A DNA stretch of 64,000 nt, taken from the IMG/VR virus record IMGVR_UViG_3300035698_011578, positions 1-64,000 of that record. One strand, 5' to 3'. Under the pieces are notes generated by a model that saw only the letters and a list, made by a program, of their open reading frames with translations, did not search any database and was not told where the DNA came from. This DNA comes from a virus. Position numbers and translations under genes: made by a program. Within the stretch, counting starts at the first letter, position 1. Each line of letters starts with the position of its first letter. Shown here piece by piece: positions 9,666-18,248 of this stretch.

Positions 9666-10316
9666 TTAGATTGGAAGATCTTCATCTTCATCATCATCTT
9701 CTTCATCTTCATCTATAAATTGTCCTTGTGCCTGACCTTGTTGTTGTGGCTCTTCAAATTCGTCTCCTGTTTGAACTTGAACTTGTGCTTGACCATCTTG
9801 AACTTGTCCTTGACCATTTTGAACTTGTGCTTGACCATCTTGAACTTGTCCTTGACCATTTTGAACTTGTGTTTGACCATCTTGAACTTGTCCTTGACCA
9901 TCTTGAACTTGTGCTTGACCATCTTGAACTTGTCCTTGGTCTTGCATTTGTGTTTGATCAGGTTGAACTTGCATCTGTGCTTGTGGTTGTGTAGTTTGTG
10001 GTTGTGCCTGTGTTTGACCACCCATTATAGCACCACCTGGAATCTTATCAACATCAAGATTGTTCATGTTAATATACTTAACAATTTCTTCCGCGATATC
10101 TACATCACCAAAAAACTGTCTTAAATTCTTACCAGTTGTTTCTTTTACTTTCTTAACATAAGAGTTGATTAAAGATTGAGGAATATCAATCATTGTTTTA
10201 ACCTTATAGATATCATTTACTTGAAGAACGGCTTCTTTGATTATTTCCATTCTGTTCTTCTTGATACGGTAACCTTCGAATGTTCTGATATGTTTCATAT
10301 TTTTCATATTTTTCAC
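9666..10316 (-). CDS. Tagged protein with Gln-rich heptad repeats and acidic tail
   Basis: The 216-residue frame offers three early Met residues; the third, at 10298, gives the shared tag MKHIRTFEG and may be the true start. A folded N-terminal region (to about residue 95) is followed by tandem repeats of QVQDGQ[AGT] (about 125-185) and a highly acidic end. The repeat region is likely disordered. It is probably a packaged head protein, judged by the tag alone. Confidence 0.6.
   Translation of the reverse strand: MKNMKNMKHIRTFEGYRIKKNRMEIIKEAVLQVNDIYKVKTMIDIPQSLINSYVKKVKETTGKNLRQFFGDVDIAEEIVKYINMNNLDVDKIPGGAIMGGQTQAQPQTTQPQAQMQVQPDQTQMQDQGQVQDGQAQVQDGQGQVQDGQTQVQNGQGQVQDGQAQVQNGQGQVQDGQAQVQVQTGDEFEEPQQQGQAQGQFIDEDEEDDDEDEDLPI
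9779..9945 (-). repeat. 21-bp tandem repeats encoding QVQDGQx
   Basis: Seven full and one partial copies of a 21-base unit (GAACTTGT[GC]CTTGACCAT[CT]TT on the plus strand) keep the reading frame and encode a 7-residue Gln-rich repeat. Copies alternate between two near-identical variants, suggesting expansion in pairs of 42 bases. Confidence 0.85.
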
Positions 10317-10402
10317 AATATATTTTTTATAAGTTTATATATTTAATATTAAAACCCATTTTTTCTCATCTTATATATTTAATATTAAAACCCATTTTTT
10401 GC

Positions 10403-10909
10403 CTAAATCGATATCAAAAGGATGACCAAACCAATTATCACACCACCACCGACGACACCACCAATTATGGTTTTCTTTTTTAAGTCATTCATCTTATCAA
10501 TATTCAATTGTATTTCTTCATCTTTATTTTTAAGCTGCTTATCATACAATACTTCATTAGTAATATAATCCGATATTTGTTTGTTTAGATTCTCAATTTG
10601 TTCCGCTTTAAGTGTGTTTGATTCGGTTAAATTATTTATCTGTATATCTTGTTTTGAGATTATCTCATTCTTTTCATTTATAACAGTTATACAAACCGAA
10701 TCCATATCTGTGTTAAGATTATTAGTTTTCTCTAACAGTTCTAATATATCTAATTTATTATCAATTATTCTAACTTGTTCTAAGGTAAACACCATTGTTT
10801 TATTACCGATTGAATCAGTTAATATCTTTGGGTAAGTTTCAATTTCTAACTGTGCAAATGTACAAACACTTATTAAAATGGATAGCGCTAATATTATAAT
10901 TTTTTTCAT
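10403..10909 (-). CDS. Exported coiled-coil protein with C-terminal membrane segment (possible spanin component)
   Basis: The 168-residue protein has a signal peptide (MKKIIILALSILISVCTFAQ, cleavage likely after TFA), a long coiled coil (about 75-140) and a hydrophobic end (IIGGVVGGGVIIGLVILLI). It directly follows a membrane-anchored coiled-coil gene. The pair resembles two-component spanin systems for outer membrane disruption, but the C-terminal membrane segment is unusual for an outer spanin, and a tail role cannot be excluded. Confidence 0.5.
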   Translation of the reverse strand: MKKIIILALSILISVCTFAQLEIETYPKILTDSIGNKTMVFTLEQVRIIDNKLDILELLEKTNNLNTDMDSVCITVINEKNEIISKQDIQINNLTESNTLKAEQIENLNKQISDYITNEVLYDKQLKNKDEEIQLNIDKMNDLKKKTIIGGVVGGGVIIGLVILLISI

Positions 10910-10911
10910 AG

Positions 10912-11334
10912 TTAAATTTTATTTTTTAATGATTCTAAAAGCTCCTCTTCTGTTTTATATGGTGGATCATTCTTTAACTTCTCAATTTTCAACTGCAACT
11001 CTTCCAGTTCATTTTTCAATTTATTCAATTCTTTCATAGATTCGTATGCCTTATCTTTGTTTTTCTTGATATCTTTATTCAAATTATCTATCTTTATTTG
11101 TAATAAACTATCTAACCTGGCTATACTATCATATTTGAATTCTAATACTACTAAGTTTTTTTGAATAGAATCCCTGCTATTTTCTAATAATTCATTCTCA
11201 TCATGTAATTCACCTATTCTTGTCTTATAGTCTTTATTATCGTCATATGTAAAGTACCATTTAAACCCAACTAAGAGCAACAATCCAAATAACACAAGCA
11301 TTACTATTGTTTTAAAATCTAATCTTTTTTTCAT
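10912..11334 (-). CDS. Membrane-anchored coiled-coil protein (possible inner spanin)
   Basis: The 140-residue protein has an N-terminal membrane segment (about 10-27, MLVLFGLLLLVGFKWYF) with a basic start, then an almost continuous coiled coil to the end. This is the usual shape of an inner spanin. It is two bases upstream of the exported coiled-coil gene, so they are likely co-expressed. No sequence motif proves the role. Confidence 0.5.
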   Translation of the reverse strand: MKKRLDFKTIVMLVLFGLLLLVGFKWYFTYDDNKDYKTRIGELHDENELLENSRDSIQKNLVVLEFKYDSIARLDSLLQIKIDNLNKDIKKNKDKAYESMKELNKLKNELEELQLKIEKLKNDPPYKTEEELLESLKNKI

Positions 11335-11368
11335 AATTGCTTAAATATTTTATTTATATATTAAAAAA

Positions 11369-11400
11369 ATTGTTTTTATAACAGAAAATCACTATATTTG
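11369..11400 (+). promoter_or_regulatory. Bacteroidota-type promoter
   Basis: ATTG at 11369-11372, a 20-base spacer, then TATATTTG at 11393-11400 match the primary sigma factor promoter of Bacteroidota. It lies 24 bases before the HAD hydrolase gene and probably also serves clpS. Confidence 0.7.
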
Positions 11401-11424
11401 TTAATTAAATTTAATAAATAAGAT

Positions 11425-11994
11425 ATGTATAAAACAGTATATTCATTTGATTTTGATGGCACTTTATGCCATACACCAACACCTGAAGTTGGTAGAGATG
11501 CCTGGAAAAGAGAAACAGGTTTCAATTTCCCACACACTGGGTGGTGGGGAAAAGCAGAGAGCATTGATCCTGATGTATTTTATGTACCTGTGAATGAGTG
11601 GGTTTATAGAAAATATTTAGAAGCTAGTCAAGATGAAGATGGTGCTAAAATTTTAGCAACTGGTAGATTGAATAAGGTTCCTGATATGAGAAAACATGTT
11701 AGTAGTATATTGCGAGACCATAATTTAGAATTTGATGAAATAATGATAATTCCTGGTAATGATAGATATCCTGAAAATGGTACTGATGGACTCTATCTTT
11801 GTTGGGGTGGTGGAACATATGAATTTAAAATTAGATTATTCGAACAATTAATAAAAGAAAGTGGATGTGAACACTTTATTATGTATGATGATAGGTACGA
11901 ACATATTGTAAGATTTTGTGAATGGGCAAAAGAACAAGACTGTAAAATAACGGTTGTTGATATTATACATAAGAATGAGAAAACTTTCAATTAA
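11425..11994 (+). CDS. HAD-family hydrolase, similar to the HAD domain of Swiss-army-knife RNA repair proteins
   Basis: The 189-residue protein has the HAD nucleophile motif SFDFDGTL (Asp9 and Asp11), followed by the TPxPxxxxxAWKRETG...GWWG pattern I associate with the HAD domain of RNA-repair-like proteins. ATGRLNK is the likely motif II and YDDR the likely motif IV. It may remove phosphates from nucleic acid ends or nucleotides. An RNA ligase gene is present at 46784, but the genes are far apart. Its own host-type promoter suggests early expression. Confidence 0.7.
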   Translation: MYKTVYSFDFDGTLCHTPTPEVGRDAWKRETGFNFPHTGWWGKAESIDPDVFYVPVNEWVYRKYLEASQDEDGAKILATGRLNKVPDMRKHVSSILRDHNLEFDEIMIIPGNDRYPENGTDGLYLCWGGGTYEFKIRLFEQLIKESGCEHFIMYDDRYEHIVRFCEWAKEQDCKITVVDIIHKNEKTFN

Positions 11995-12011
11995 TAAAAT
12001 TATATAATAAT

Positions 12012-12290
12012 ATGACAGAAACAGAGAAGAAATCAAGCACACTGGTAAAAGAGATACTCTCTAAGCCTTATAGATTAACATTGCATAACGATGACCACAA
12101 TACTTTTGATTGGGTTATTAAATGTCTAATAGATATATGTAGCCATGAAGTTGAACAAGCTAATCAATGTGCACATTTAGTACATTATAAAGGTAAATGT
12201 GATGTTAAATATGGTAACTATGAATTAATATCTGATATGAAAACTAAAATGGATAACTTAGGATTATTAGCAACAATTGAGGTTAATTAA
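12012..12290 (+). CDS. clpS: ClpS-like protease adaptor
   Basis: The 92-residue protein matches the ClpS core: PYRLTLHNDDHNTFDWVI, then QANQCAHLVHYKGKCDVKYG. Cellular ClpS binds N-degron substrates and hands them to ClpAP. A phage copy could redirect or block host proteolysis. The N-degron pocket residues of the Asn-Asp-Asp motif and the His of VHYKG are visible. It follows the HAD gene by 17 bases and probably shares its promoter. Confidence 0.82.
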   Translation: MTETEKKSSTLVKEILSKPYRLTLHNDDHNTFDWVIKCLIDICSHEVEQANQCAHLVHYKGKCDVKYGNYELISDMKTKMDNLGLLATIEVN

Positions 12291-12595
12291 TCAGAAAGAG
12301 GATTAGACTTACCAAAGCCATCTTCTTTTTTATTAGAGGCATCATTTAATTTTTCAAGTTCTTCCTGTACTCTTTTAATCTCATCTTGAACTTTACTCAA
12401 CTCATCTTGTAGTTTCTTCTCTCTGGCTTCTTCATCTTTCAGCTCCTTTTCTTTCTCTTTTATAAAAGTTTCTAATTCATCAATGCGACCTTCTATAAAT
12501 TCTTTTGAGTTATGTCTTAAATTACTCTTTAGCCAATCATGAGGTAAATCTACTACAATTTCTTCATTGAATTTTCCCCAATTTTTAATCTCCAT
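12287..12595 (-). CDS. Tagged coiled-coil protein
   Basis: The 102-residue protein starts MEIKNWGKFNEE, a variant of the shared tag, and contains a long charged coiled coil (about 35-85). It overlaps the end of clpS by 4 bases on the opposite strand and lies directly downstream of the terminase C half. Function unknown. Confidence 0.55.
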   Translation of the reverse strand: MEIKNWGKFNEEIVVDLPHDWLKSNLRHNSKEFIEGRIDELETFIKEKEKELKDEEAREKKLQDELSKVQDEIKRVQEELEKLNDASNKKEDGFGKSNPLSD

Positions 12596-12607
12596 AAATC
12601 TATATAT

Positions 12608-15600
12608 TTATTTTAGAAACCAGTTTTTACTTATGTTACTCTCAGTTCTATAGCTAGATAAATGTTTTCTTCTAATATTTAATACTTGTGTGTAATCAAC
12701 CGCTTCAAAATAATCTGATTTTTTAAGACAATTTTCGATATATGATTTAATTTCACCACTCAACTCTTTATTCATATATTCTTCTACTAATTCTTTAAAT
12801 TCATTCTTTTTGAAAATAGAAGTAGCATTAACAATAGTCATAACACAATTATGTACAACAATACCATTGGCTATATAGCTATTATCATCCTCAACTTCTA
12901 AATTATATGTCAATCCTTTATAGTTATATTTAACATAACTATCGAAGGTAGATGATATTTCAAAATCAGATATTCTTTTCAAACTAGAAGATGTCGGGCG
13001 TACATCATAAACAGTTACCCAATACTGATCTTTACACTTAACCTCATATCTGTGTCTTTTGTTTTTATTTATTAAACTATGTTTACCAATTGATAAAGCA
13101 ATATCTCGCATAGATAGTGCTAATTGTAAACTAGTAGTACACCCAATATTACAACTGGATCTATTATTTTTACTCCTTTTGAACCATCCATCACCGAGTA
13201 ACCAATATTCCAATGTATAGCTTAAATCATTGGCTAGACTATGACCATAAGTTGGGAATATTTTTTCCTTTGTTTCTGTATCATAACATTGAATTAATAA
13301 CTCGAATAGTGTTTTGTTATAAACTATTATAACACACCCATTATCACTACGACTTTCTTCAAATAAATTCAAACCTAAAGAATTAAGATAACCCTTATAC
13401 CAACCTATTAATTCATTTTGATTTTTATTAAAAGCCATTGATATTCTATATGTTGTATTATTAGGTTTATAACAATTACCATCCGCTAAAAATAAACCTA
13501 AAAATTTAGCAAATTCTTCATCAAATATAATTTGTTTTATTTTAATATTACTTTCTGCAAAATTTTTATCTCTTTCAAATAATTTATTATAATTAATAAC
13601 TTTTTGTGTATTAATATTATATTTTTCTATTATATTCACACACCTTTGTTTTTTTGATATTTTACCTGGTAAAACCCATTTCCTTATTGATAAATTATTA
13701 TAATTACCGGTTTTATAAACTTTTCTTGAATAATTATTAGATGCAATATAAAGCGGGTGATTGTATGTTAAATTTAGATTAGGTTGTCCTTTAAACTTCA
13801 CATCAAACATATCACCATCAAATTCCTTAATACAAATATTAGTAATTTTTTTATAGTTACCTAGATGTGTTAAGACGAAATCACCTATTTTTAAATCTTT
13901 TATTTTCCTATAACCAAATTCGGTTTTTATAAATGTATCTGGTAATAAACAATCATCATGACCAGCATCAGCAGCATATCTAACATTCCCGGCATTAGTT
14001 ACATGCTTAACAAATGTTGTTATTTCATCTATAGTCTCATGATTTGTTATGTGGAAGTTTTTCTTTGACATTAAATCTTGATAATCTTTTACTAATAGGT
14101 TTTTATTCTCACCTACTTTCAAACCAATTTTTTCTTCTTTTGCATCAACTCTGTGTTTATATCTAACAAAAACAGAAGAACCATAATTATTCTTACCATC
14201 AAATACGTGAGGCATCTCTGATAATAAAGTACCACCATAATTATTTAACTCTAGAACTATTTTTACATTATCTGGGTTAAAATATTCAAATGCTAAAATA
14301 TATAATAGTTCTGCTATTTGTTTTAAAGATGCAATATTACACCTATATATACCCACCTGTTCTAAAGTAAAGAAATCGACTATTGAATCATAATTATCTT
14401 TTTGTTGTTCAATCGTCTCAATCGATTTGTGACCAAGTTTAAATATATTTATAATCGAATAATCCTGACCTAACCCTTCGGATAAATCAACAGATAATAT
14501 AATTTTATAATCTTTCCTTCTCATTGGTAAGAAGGAATCATTATCTATCCATTTTAAGTCTTCATATGAGAATTTAAGCTTTTCAAACTCTCTCAATTCT
14601 TCATATATGTAATTTTCTTTTTGTTTTAATAGTCCATTAATTATACCCTCATTCAATAGTGATTTACTAGAGTTGATGAATCTTAACCCATACTCTTGAT
14701 TAAATGCGTCTTCACCACCAATATCTTTGATAGCTTCATCTTTCCAAGTAGTTACTTCTGATATTGTTTGTAATGAAATCTCTTCACCTTTATCATTTAA
14801 AATATTTAACGATCTAATATCCTCGTTACTACACTTATCATTATTATCTACATGTATCACATACTTCTGTTTATCAACATCCCATTTCATTTCAATTTCG
14901 GTATCTGACTCCCATTTCTTTTTAACTTCATCTAATACATACTCTTTAGTGATACCATTCTCATATAATCTATGATCGTTCAATCTTAAATAGGTTACAA
15001 ATCTACCAGGAACTTCGTGCCAGTAAACTCGCATCGCTTTGTAGTTGTTTTTTGCAGGGTCACCATCTGGTCTTTCAGCACTCATTAAAAGTTTATGAAA
15101 CAAGTTCATACCATTTGGGGTTGATGTTATAATAATCTTTGAGTTCTTTATCGCAGATACTGTTGGGAAAACAGCTGTATAATAAGGTTCGATTATATTT
15201 GATGGTATGTGTGCAAATTCATCTAAGTATAATAAGTCAATAGTAAAACCAATCGCAGGAGTCTTAGTTCTTGCAGATGTTTTAATTCTACAACCATTTT
15301 CAAAGGTTAGCGATTTTTGATTCCATGTTTTTATACCAGGTTTTAAAAAGAATGGTAATAAACTATAAATAGATTTGATTTTATCAACAATCTCAATAGT
15401 AGTATCACGAATATTCGCAACAATCATAACATTCTTATCATTATTGAATAATAATGTGTGTAACATGAATATTGAAGCAGATATTGTATTATGTGATAAT
15501 ATACCATTTGTGTATAATCTGTGATTATCATGATTTATTGTCGTATCAAACATAGAGGATTTAAATCTACTCTCTAATACCAATCTAACTTTTTCTAATC

Positions 15601-15931
15601 CATTTCTTGTTTGTATCTTCTGACCAATCTTTAAATCTTTAACAAAAACCTCATTTAAGTTTTCATCGAATATAATATGATTATCCGCACATTCTAATTT
15701 AAAGTTTTCAGTGATTAAATGATAGTGTGTATAAGGTTGTGTTATGTGTAAATTTGATATTGTTTCATAGCCAGTGTCGGTTTCGGCTTTAATATTTAAT
15801 AATGATATAGTATTTAATATTTTCTTAGAGATATCATCTTCATCTAAACTTAGATTTTTATATTCATAATTTTCTATTTTTTGAATAAAATATCTTAATA
15901 TTAAAGATAATTTTCTTTTTAAAAATTGCAT
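12608..15931 (-). CDS. 17: Terminase large subunit, C-terminal half, with split-intein C part and an internal intein
   Basis: The 1107-residue product is, in order: intein C-fragment (1-148), ATPase plus most of the nuclease domain (149-660), a complete 368-residue intein (661-1028), and the last 79 residues of the nuclease. It lacks the Walker A P-loop up to Lys; the first extein residue, Thr149, completes it after trans-splicing with the gene at 18778. Visible motifs are Walker B (LLYLDEFAHIPS), coupling motif (TSTPNG) and nuclease motifs SVDLSEGLGQDY, VVLELNNYGG and AGHDD. After both splicing events the two genes would give about 709 residues, against 610 for T4 gp17. Confidence 0.92.
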   Translation of the reverse strand: MQFLKRKLSLILRYFIQKIENYEYKNLSLDEDDISKKILNTISLLNIKAETDTGYETISNLHITQPYTHYHLITENFKLECADNHIIFDENLNEVFVKDLKIGQKIQTRNGLEKVRLVLESRFKSSMFDTTINHDNHRLYTNGILSHNTISASIFMLHTLLFNNDKNVMIVANIRDTTIEIVDKIKSIYSLLPFFLKPGIKTWNQKSLTFENGCRIKTSARTKTPAIGFTIDLLYLDEFAHIPSNIIEPYYTAVFPTVSAIKNSKIIITSTPNGMNLFHKLLMSAERPDGDPAKNNYKAMRVYWHEVPGRFVTYLRLNDHRLYENGITKEYVLDEVKKKWESDTEIEMKWDVDKQKYVIHVDNNDKCSNEDIRSLNILNDKGEEISLQTISEVTTWKDEAIKDIGGEDAFNQEYGLRFINSSKSLLNEGIINGLLKQKENYIYEELREFEKLKFSYEDLKWIDNDSFLPMRRKDYKIILSVDLSEGLGQDYSIINIFKLGHKSIETIEQQKDNYDSIVDFFTLEQVGIYRCNIASLKQIAELLYILAFEYFNPDNVKIVLELNNYGGTLLSEMPHVFDGKNNYGSSVFVRYKHRVDAKEEKIGLKVGENKNLLVKDYQDLMSKKNFHITNHETIDEITTFVKHVTNAGNVRYAADAGHDDCLLPDTFIKTEFGYRKIKDLKIGDFVLTHLGNYKKITNICIKEFDGDMFDVKFKGQPNLNLTYNHPLYIASNNYSRKVYKTGNYNNLSIRKWVLPGKISKKQRCVNIIEKYNINTQKVINYNKLFERDKNFAESNIKIKQIIFDEEFAKFLGLFLADGNCYKPNNTTYRISMAFNKNQNELIGWYKGYLNSLGLNLFEESRSDNGCVIIVYNKTLFELLIQCYDTETKEKIFPTYGHSLANDLSYTLEYWLLGDGWFKRSKNNRSSCNIGCTTSLQLALSMRDIALSIGKHSLINKNKRHRYEVKCKDQYWVTVYDVRPTSSSLKRISDFEISSTFDSYVKYNYKGLTYNLEVEDDNSYIANGIVVHNCVMTIVNATSIFKKNEFKELVEEYMNKELSGEIKSYIENCLKKSDYFEAVDYTQVLNIRRKHLSSYRTESNISKNWFLK
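12848..13951 (-). other. Intein with LAGLIDADG homing endonuclease in the terminase nuclease motif
   Basis: The 368-residue insertion starts with Cys (CLLPDTFIKTEFGYRKIKDL, block A) and ends IANGIVVHN before Cys+1. It interrupts the metal-binding motif HDD-CVMT. Block B is LTYNHPLYI. Two LAGLIDADG-type motifs are present: LGLFLADG and LEYWLLGDG, so a double-motif homing endonuclease is probably active. Removal restores an uninterrupted terminase nuclease motif. Confidence 0.9.
15488..15931 (-). other. C-terminal fragment of a split intein (148 residues)
   Basis: It begins MQFLKRKLSLILRYF, contains block B (FKLECADNHIIFDENLNEVF) and ends NHRLYTNGILSHN, with Thr as the +1 residue. It lacks block A and the catalytic Cys1, which are supplied by the fragment at 18781-18942. 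The split therefore lies between blocks A and B, an atypical position known from the AceL-TerL class of terminase inteins. Confidence 0.9.
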
Positions 15932-16093
15932 TTTAAATGTTTTTATTTATATGTATATATAAAGATACAGTCTCTATTGCGATTTGTGTCGAATTATTTT
16001 TTATATTAAAATGTGAAATTTACTCAAAAATAGACATTTGAATTAAAATTGAATTAAAATTATAATATATAAATTATAAAAAGATAGGGCAAT

Positions 16094-16390
16094 ATGAACA
16101 TTTTAGAACTTAAATATAACAGTAAATCCTATACAAATCCAAGACAAATAATTAAGATACTTGAAAATGAAAAGTTTTACTGGTTAATCGACTCAGAACT
16201 TAGCAACGCTAAGATAGAGATAAAAAATAACACTATTATATGGCATGAAGGTATTTATTTAGCAGGTGATTGGGAATATGGAATTTTCAAAAATGGCGGG
16301 TTTTATGGTAATTGGGTGAATGGAATTTTTGAAAATGGTACTTTCCAGGGCAAATGGATTAGCGGTATTAATCTATCAAAAAATAATTAA
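16094..16390 (+). CDS. Small protein with MORN-like W-x-x-G-x-F repeats
   Basis: The 98-residue protein has a C-terminal repeat (GDWEYGIFKNGGFYGNW then VNGIFENGTFQGKW) resembling MORN-type beta-hairpin repeats, which often bind lipids or proteins. It is the first of six plus-strand genes lying between the two halves of the terminase gene. Role unknown. Confidence 0.55.
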   Translation: MNILELKYNSKSYTNPRQIIKILENEKFYWLIDSELSNAKIEIKNNTIIWHEGIYLAGDWEYGIFKNGGFYGNWVNGIFENGTFQGKWISGINLSKNN

Positions 16391-16394
16391 CACG

Positions 16395-16859
16395 ATGAGA
16401 AAAAAGAAAACTTTATCAAAAGAAGAAACATTCTTACTAGAATTAGAATTAGTATATAGTGAAAATAAAGTTTTAGTTGTCGAGAATCAAGAAGGTTATA
16501 TAAGCTTTGAAACAATAAAAGAATCCACAATGGATTTAACAGAAGGTGTTTCAATACTTATAAACAAACTAGACAACGAAGATTCAATTTGGAATACAGA
16601 AATTAAAAAATTATATAGAATATCACCTGAGAAGACACTATATTGGTTAAGTGGTGGTGATGCAGAATGGGGGAAGATGACAAATTATAAGAAACCATGG
16701 TGTGAATGTATGAATATTTTTAAAGATGAGTTCGGAGATTCAATAATAGAAATTGCTGAAAATGCTTCCAAATTAAGTGATATTAGAAATTATTTTAAGA
16801 AATATTTAAATCTACCTGTATTATATGACTTTGCTTTAAGTAAAAACTTAATAAAATAG
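16395..16859 (+). CDS. Hypothetical protein between the terminase halves
   Basis: The start MRKKKTLSKEE at 16395 is chosen because the upstream ATG at 16320 lies inside the previous gene. The 154-residue protein has no recognised family; it includes LYRISPEKTLYWLSGGDAEW. It follows the MORN-like gene by 4 bases. Confidence 0.55.
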   Translation: MRKKKTLSKEETFLLELELVYSENKVLVVENQEGYISFETIKESTMDLTEGVSILINKLDNEDSIWNTEIKKLYRISPEKTLYWLSGGDAEWGKMTNYKKPWCECMNIFKDEFGDSIIEIAENASKLSDIRNYFKKYLNLPVLYDFALSKNLIK

Positions 16860-16883
16860 AATATATTTTTAATATATACTGAT

Positions 16884-17129
16884 ATGGAAGATGAATACAA
16901 AGAATATAGATTAGTCTGTAAAAACCCTTGGTGTAAAGCACAATTTATTTGTACTAACGAAGATGTTATTGAAAAAGACGGTAAGAAGATATACCCTAAA
17001 GAATGTAAAAAATGTAAGAGTTTTGATACAGAATTAAGTGGTGGAGTAACCTGGGAAGAAAGACATTATGAGGGTGACCCTTGGAAAGGCGCACACCAAA
17101 TAAGCTATAAAGTAACTAATTATAATTAA
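16884..17129 (+). CDS. Small zinc-ribbon-like protein
   Basis: The 81-residue protein has two Cys pairs, CKNPWC (C-x4-C) and CKKCKSF (C-x2-C), about 23 residues apart, consistent with a zinc ribbon. It follows an AATATATA motif at 16871 by a few bases. Target unknown. Confidence 0.55.
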   Translation: MEDEYKEYRLVCKNPWCKAQFICTNEDVIEKDGKKIYPKECKKCKSFDTELSGGVTWEERHYEGDPWKGAHQISYKVTNYN

Positions 17130-17132
17130 ATT

Positions 17133-17996
17133 ATGAATGCACATTTTTTTGACATAGACGTATTGATGAAGATAGATAATAGTATTTGGATAATTTCTAA
17201 GTACAAACCATCTATACCTATTATTAAAATATCGAAATCTGAATTTAATTTGATTAAAAAAGGTATTTATAAGAAATTTAACTCACCTTTAGAATTAGAT
17301 AACCGTAAGTACTGGTTACCTGAAAATCTATTAAATCAATTAAAGATAAAGTGTAAGAAACACAAATGTGATATTACTGACCTATTGTTTTCTATGCAAG
17401 AGTTTGTTAATAAGGATGTTATTGATAATTTAGATTATGAAATTCAGACACAAAACTTCCAACACTTAAAAAACAGAACTGATGATATTTATGTTATATG
17501 TTCTAGAAAGAGTAAAAATAGCTATGAGTCTATAATTAAGAAACTTGAAAAGGAATTAGGTAAATTAGGTATAGAGATTAAGAAATTCTATTATTTATCC
17601 GAAACATTTTATAATAGAGATAAAGATAACATCTCATATAAGAAAGTTAAACTATTACTTCAACATCTAATGGGTTTGAAAACAGAATATGATAAATTCA
17701 CAGATGTAGAAATAACCAAATATGATAAGATATATTATTATGACGATGAACCAAATGCACTTACATTAGCATTGGACTCTAATATTATGTTTTCTAATCT
17801 TCTGAAAAATAGCGACGATGTTGTTAAAAAGCAAATAAAAGAAGTTATAAATTCAAATGATAATATCATAACAGTTAAGCAAGTAACACATAATAAATTT
17901 AATATTTTCAATGAAAAGGATGTTGTTATAAAATATAGCCACATAACCAAGACATTTGAAGGGTTTAAAAATAACAAAAATAATACAATTATATGA
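17133..17996 (+). CDS. Putative HAD-like phage protein
   Basis: The 287-residue protein starts MNAHFFDIDVLMK, with a DxD motif where HAD enzymes carry the nucleophile, and has YYYDDEPNAL near residue 205, similar to the acidic HAD motif IV. A Cys-Ser segment (VICSRKSKNSYE) lies at the expected motif II region. Enzyme activity is not certain. It overlaps the next gene by 4 bases (ATGA), indicating coupled translation. Confidence 0.5.
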   Translation: MNAHFFDIDVLMKIDNSIWIISKYKPSIPIIKISKSEFNLIKKGIYKKFNSPLELDNRKYWLPENLLNQLKIKCKKHKCDITDLLFSMQEFVNKDVIDNLDYEIQTQNFQHLKNRTDDIYVICSRKSKNSYESIIKKLEKELGKLGIEIKKFYYLSETFYNRDKDNISYKKVKLLLQHLMGLKTEYDKFTDVEITKYDKIYYYDDEPNALTLALDSNIMFSNLLKNSDDVVKKQIKEVINSNDNIITVKQVTHNKFNIFNEKDVVIKYSHITKTFEGFKNNKNNTII

Positions 17997-18244
17997 AACA
18001 CGTAAAAAAAGTAAATGAATTTTTTGGTGGAGGAGAAAGAGCCGCACAGGATTTGATAAATAGAAAACACCAATCTTTATTAGAAACATTGAGTACTTGG
18101 GAGAAACCATATACAGAGGAACAAATGATTAAGATAGAGAGAATCTCACATTATATAATGGAGGGCGTCGATTTAGATTCTGTCTATAGTGATTATAAAT
18201 TGAGTAAAAAGATATCTAAAAAGACTGGAAGACAAAATTGGTAA
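17993..18244 (+). CDS. Small protein with partial tag (MKHVKKVNEFF)
   Basis: The 83-residue protein begins MKHVKKVNEFFGGGERA, a weak match to the shared tag. It is basic and helical, with no recognised domain. It is coupled to the preceding HAD-like gene by a 4-base overlap. Confidence 0.5.
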   Translation: MKHVKKVNEFFGGGERAAQDLINRKHQSLLETLSTWEKPYTEEQMIKIERISHYIMEGVDLDSVYSDYKLSKKISKKTGRQNW

Positions 18245-18248
18245 CAAT

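Noticed and set aside
9779-9945. Possible CRISPR array
   Set aside because: The units are contiguous 21-base tandem repeats within a gene, with no spacers.
9603-10124. Long open frames on both strands across the Gln-rich repeats
   Set aside because: They are by-products of the 21-base repeat; only the frame with a head tag, folded N-terminus and acidic end is protein-like.
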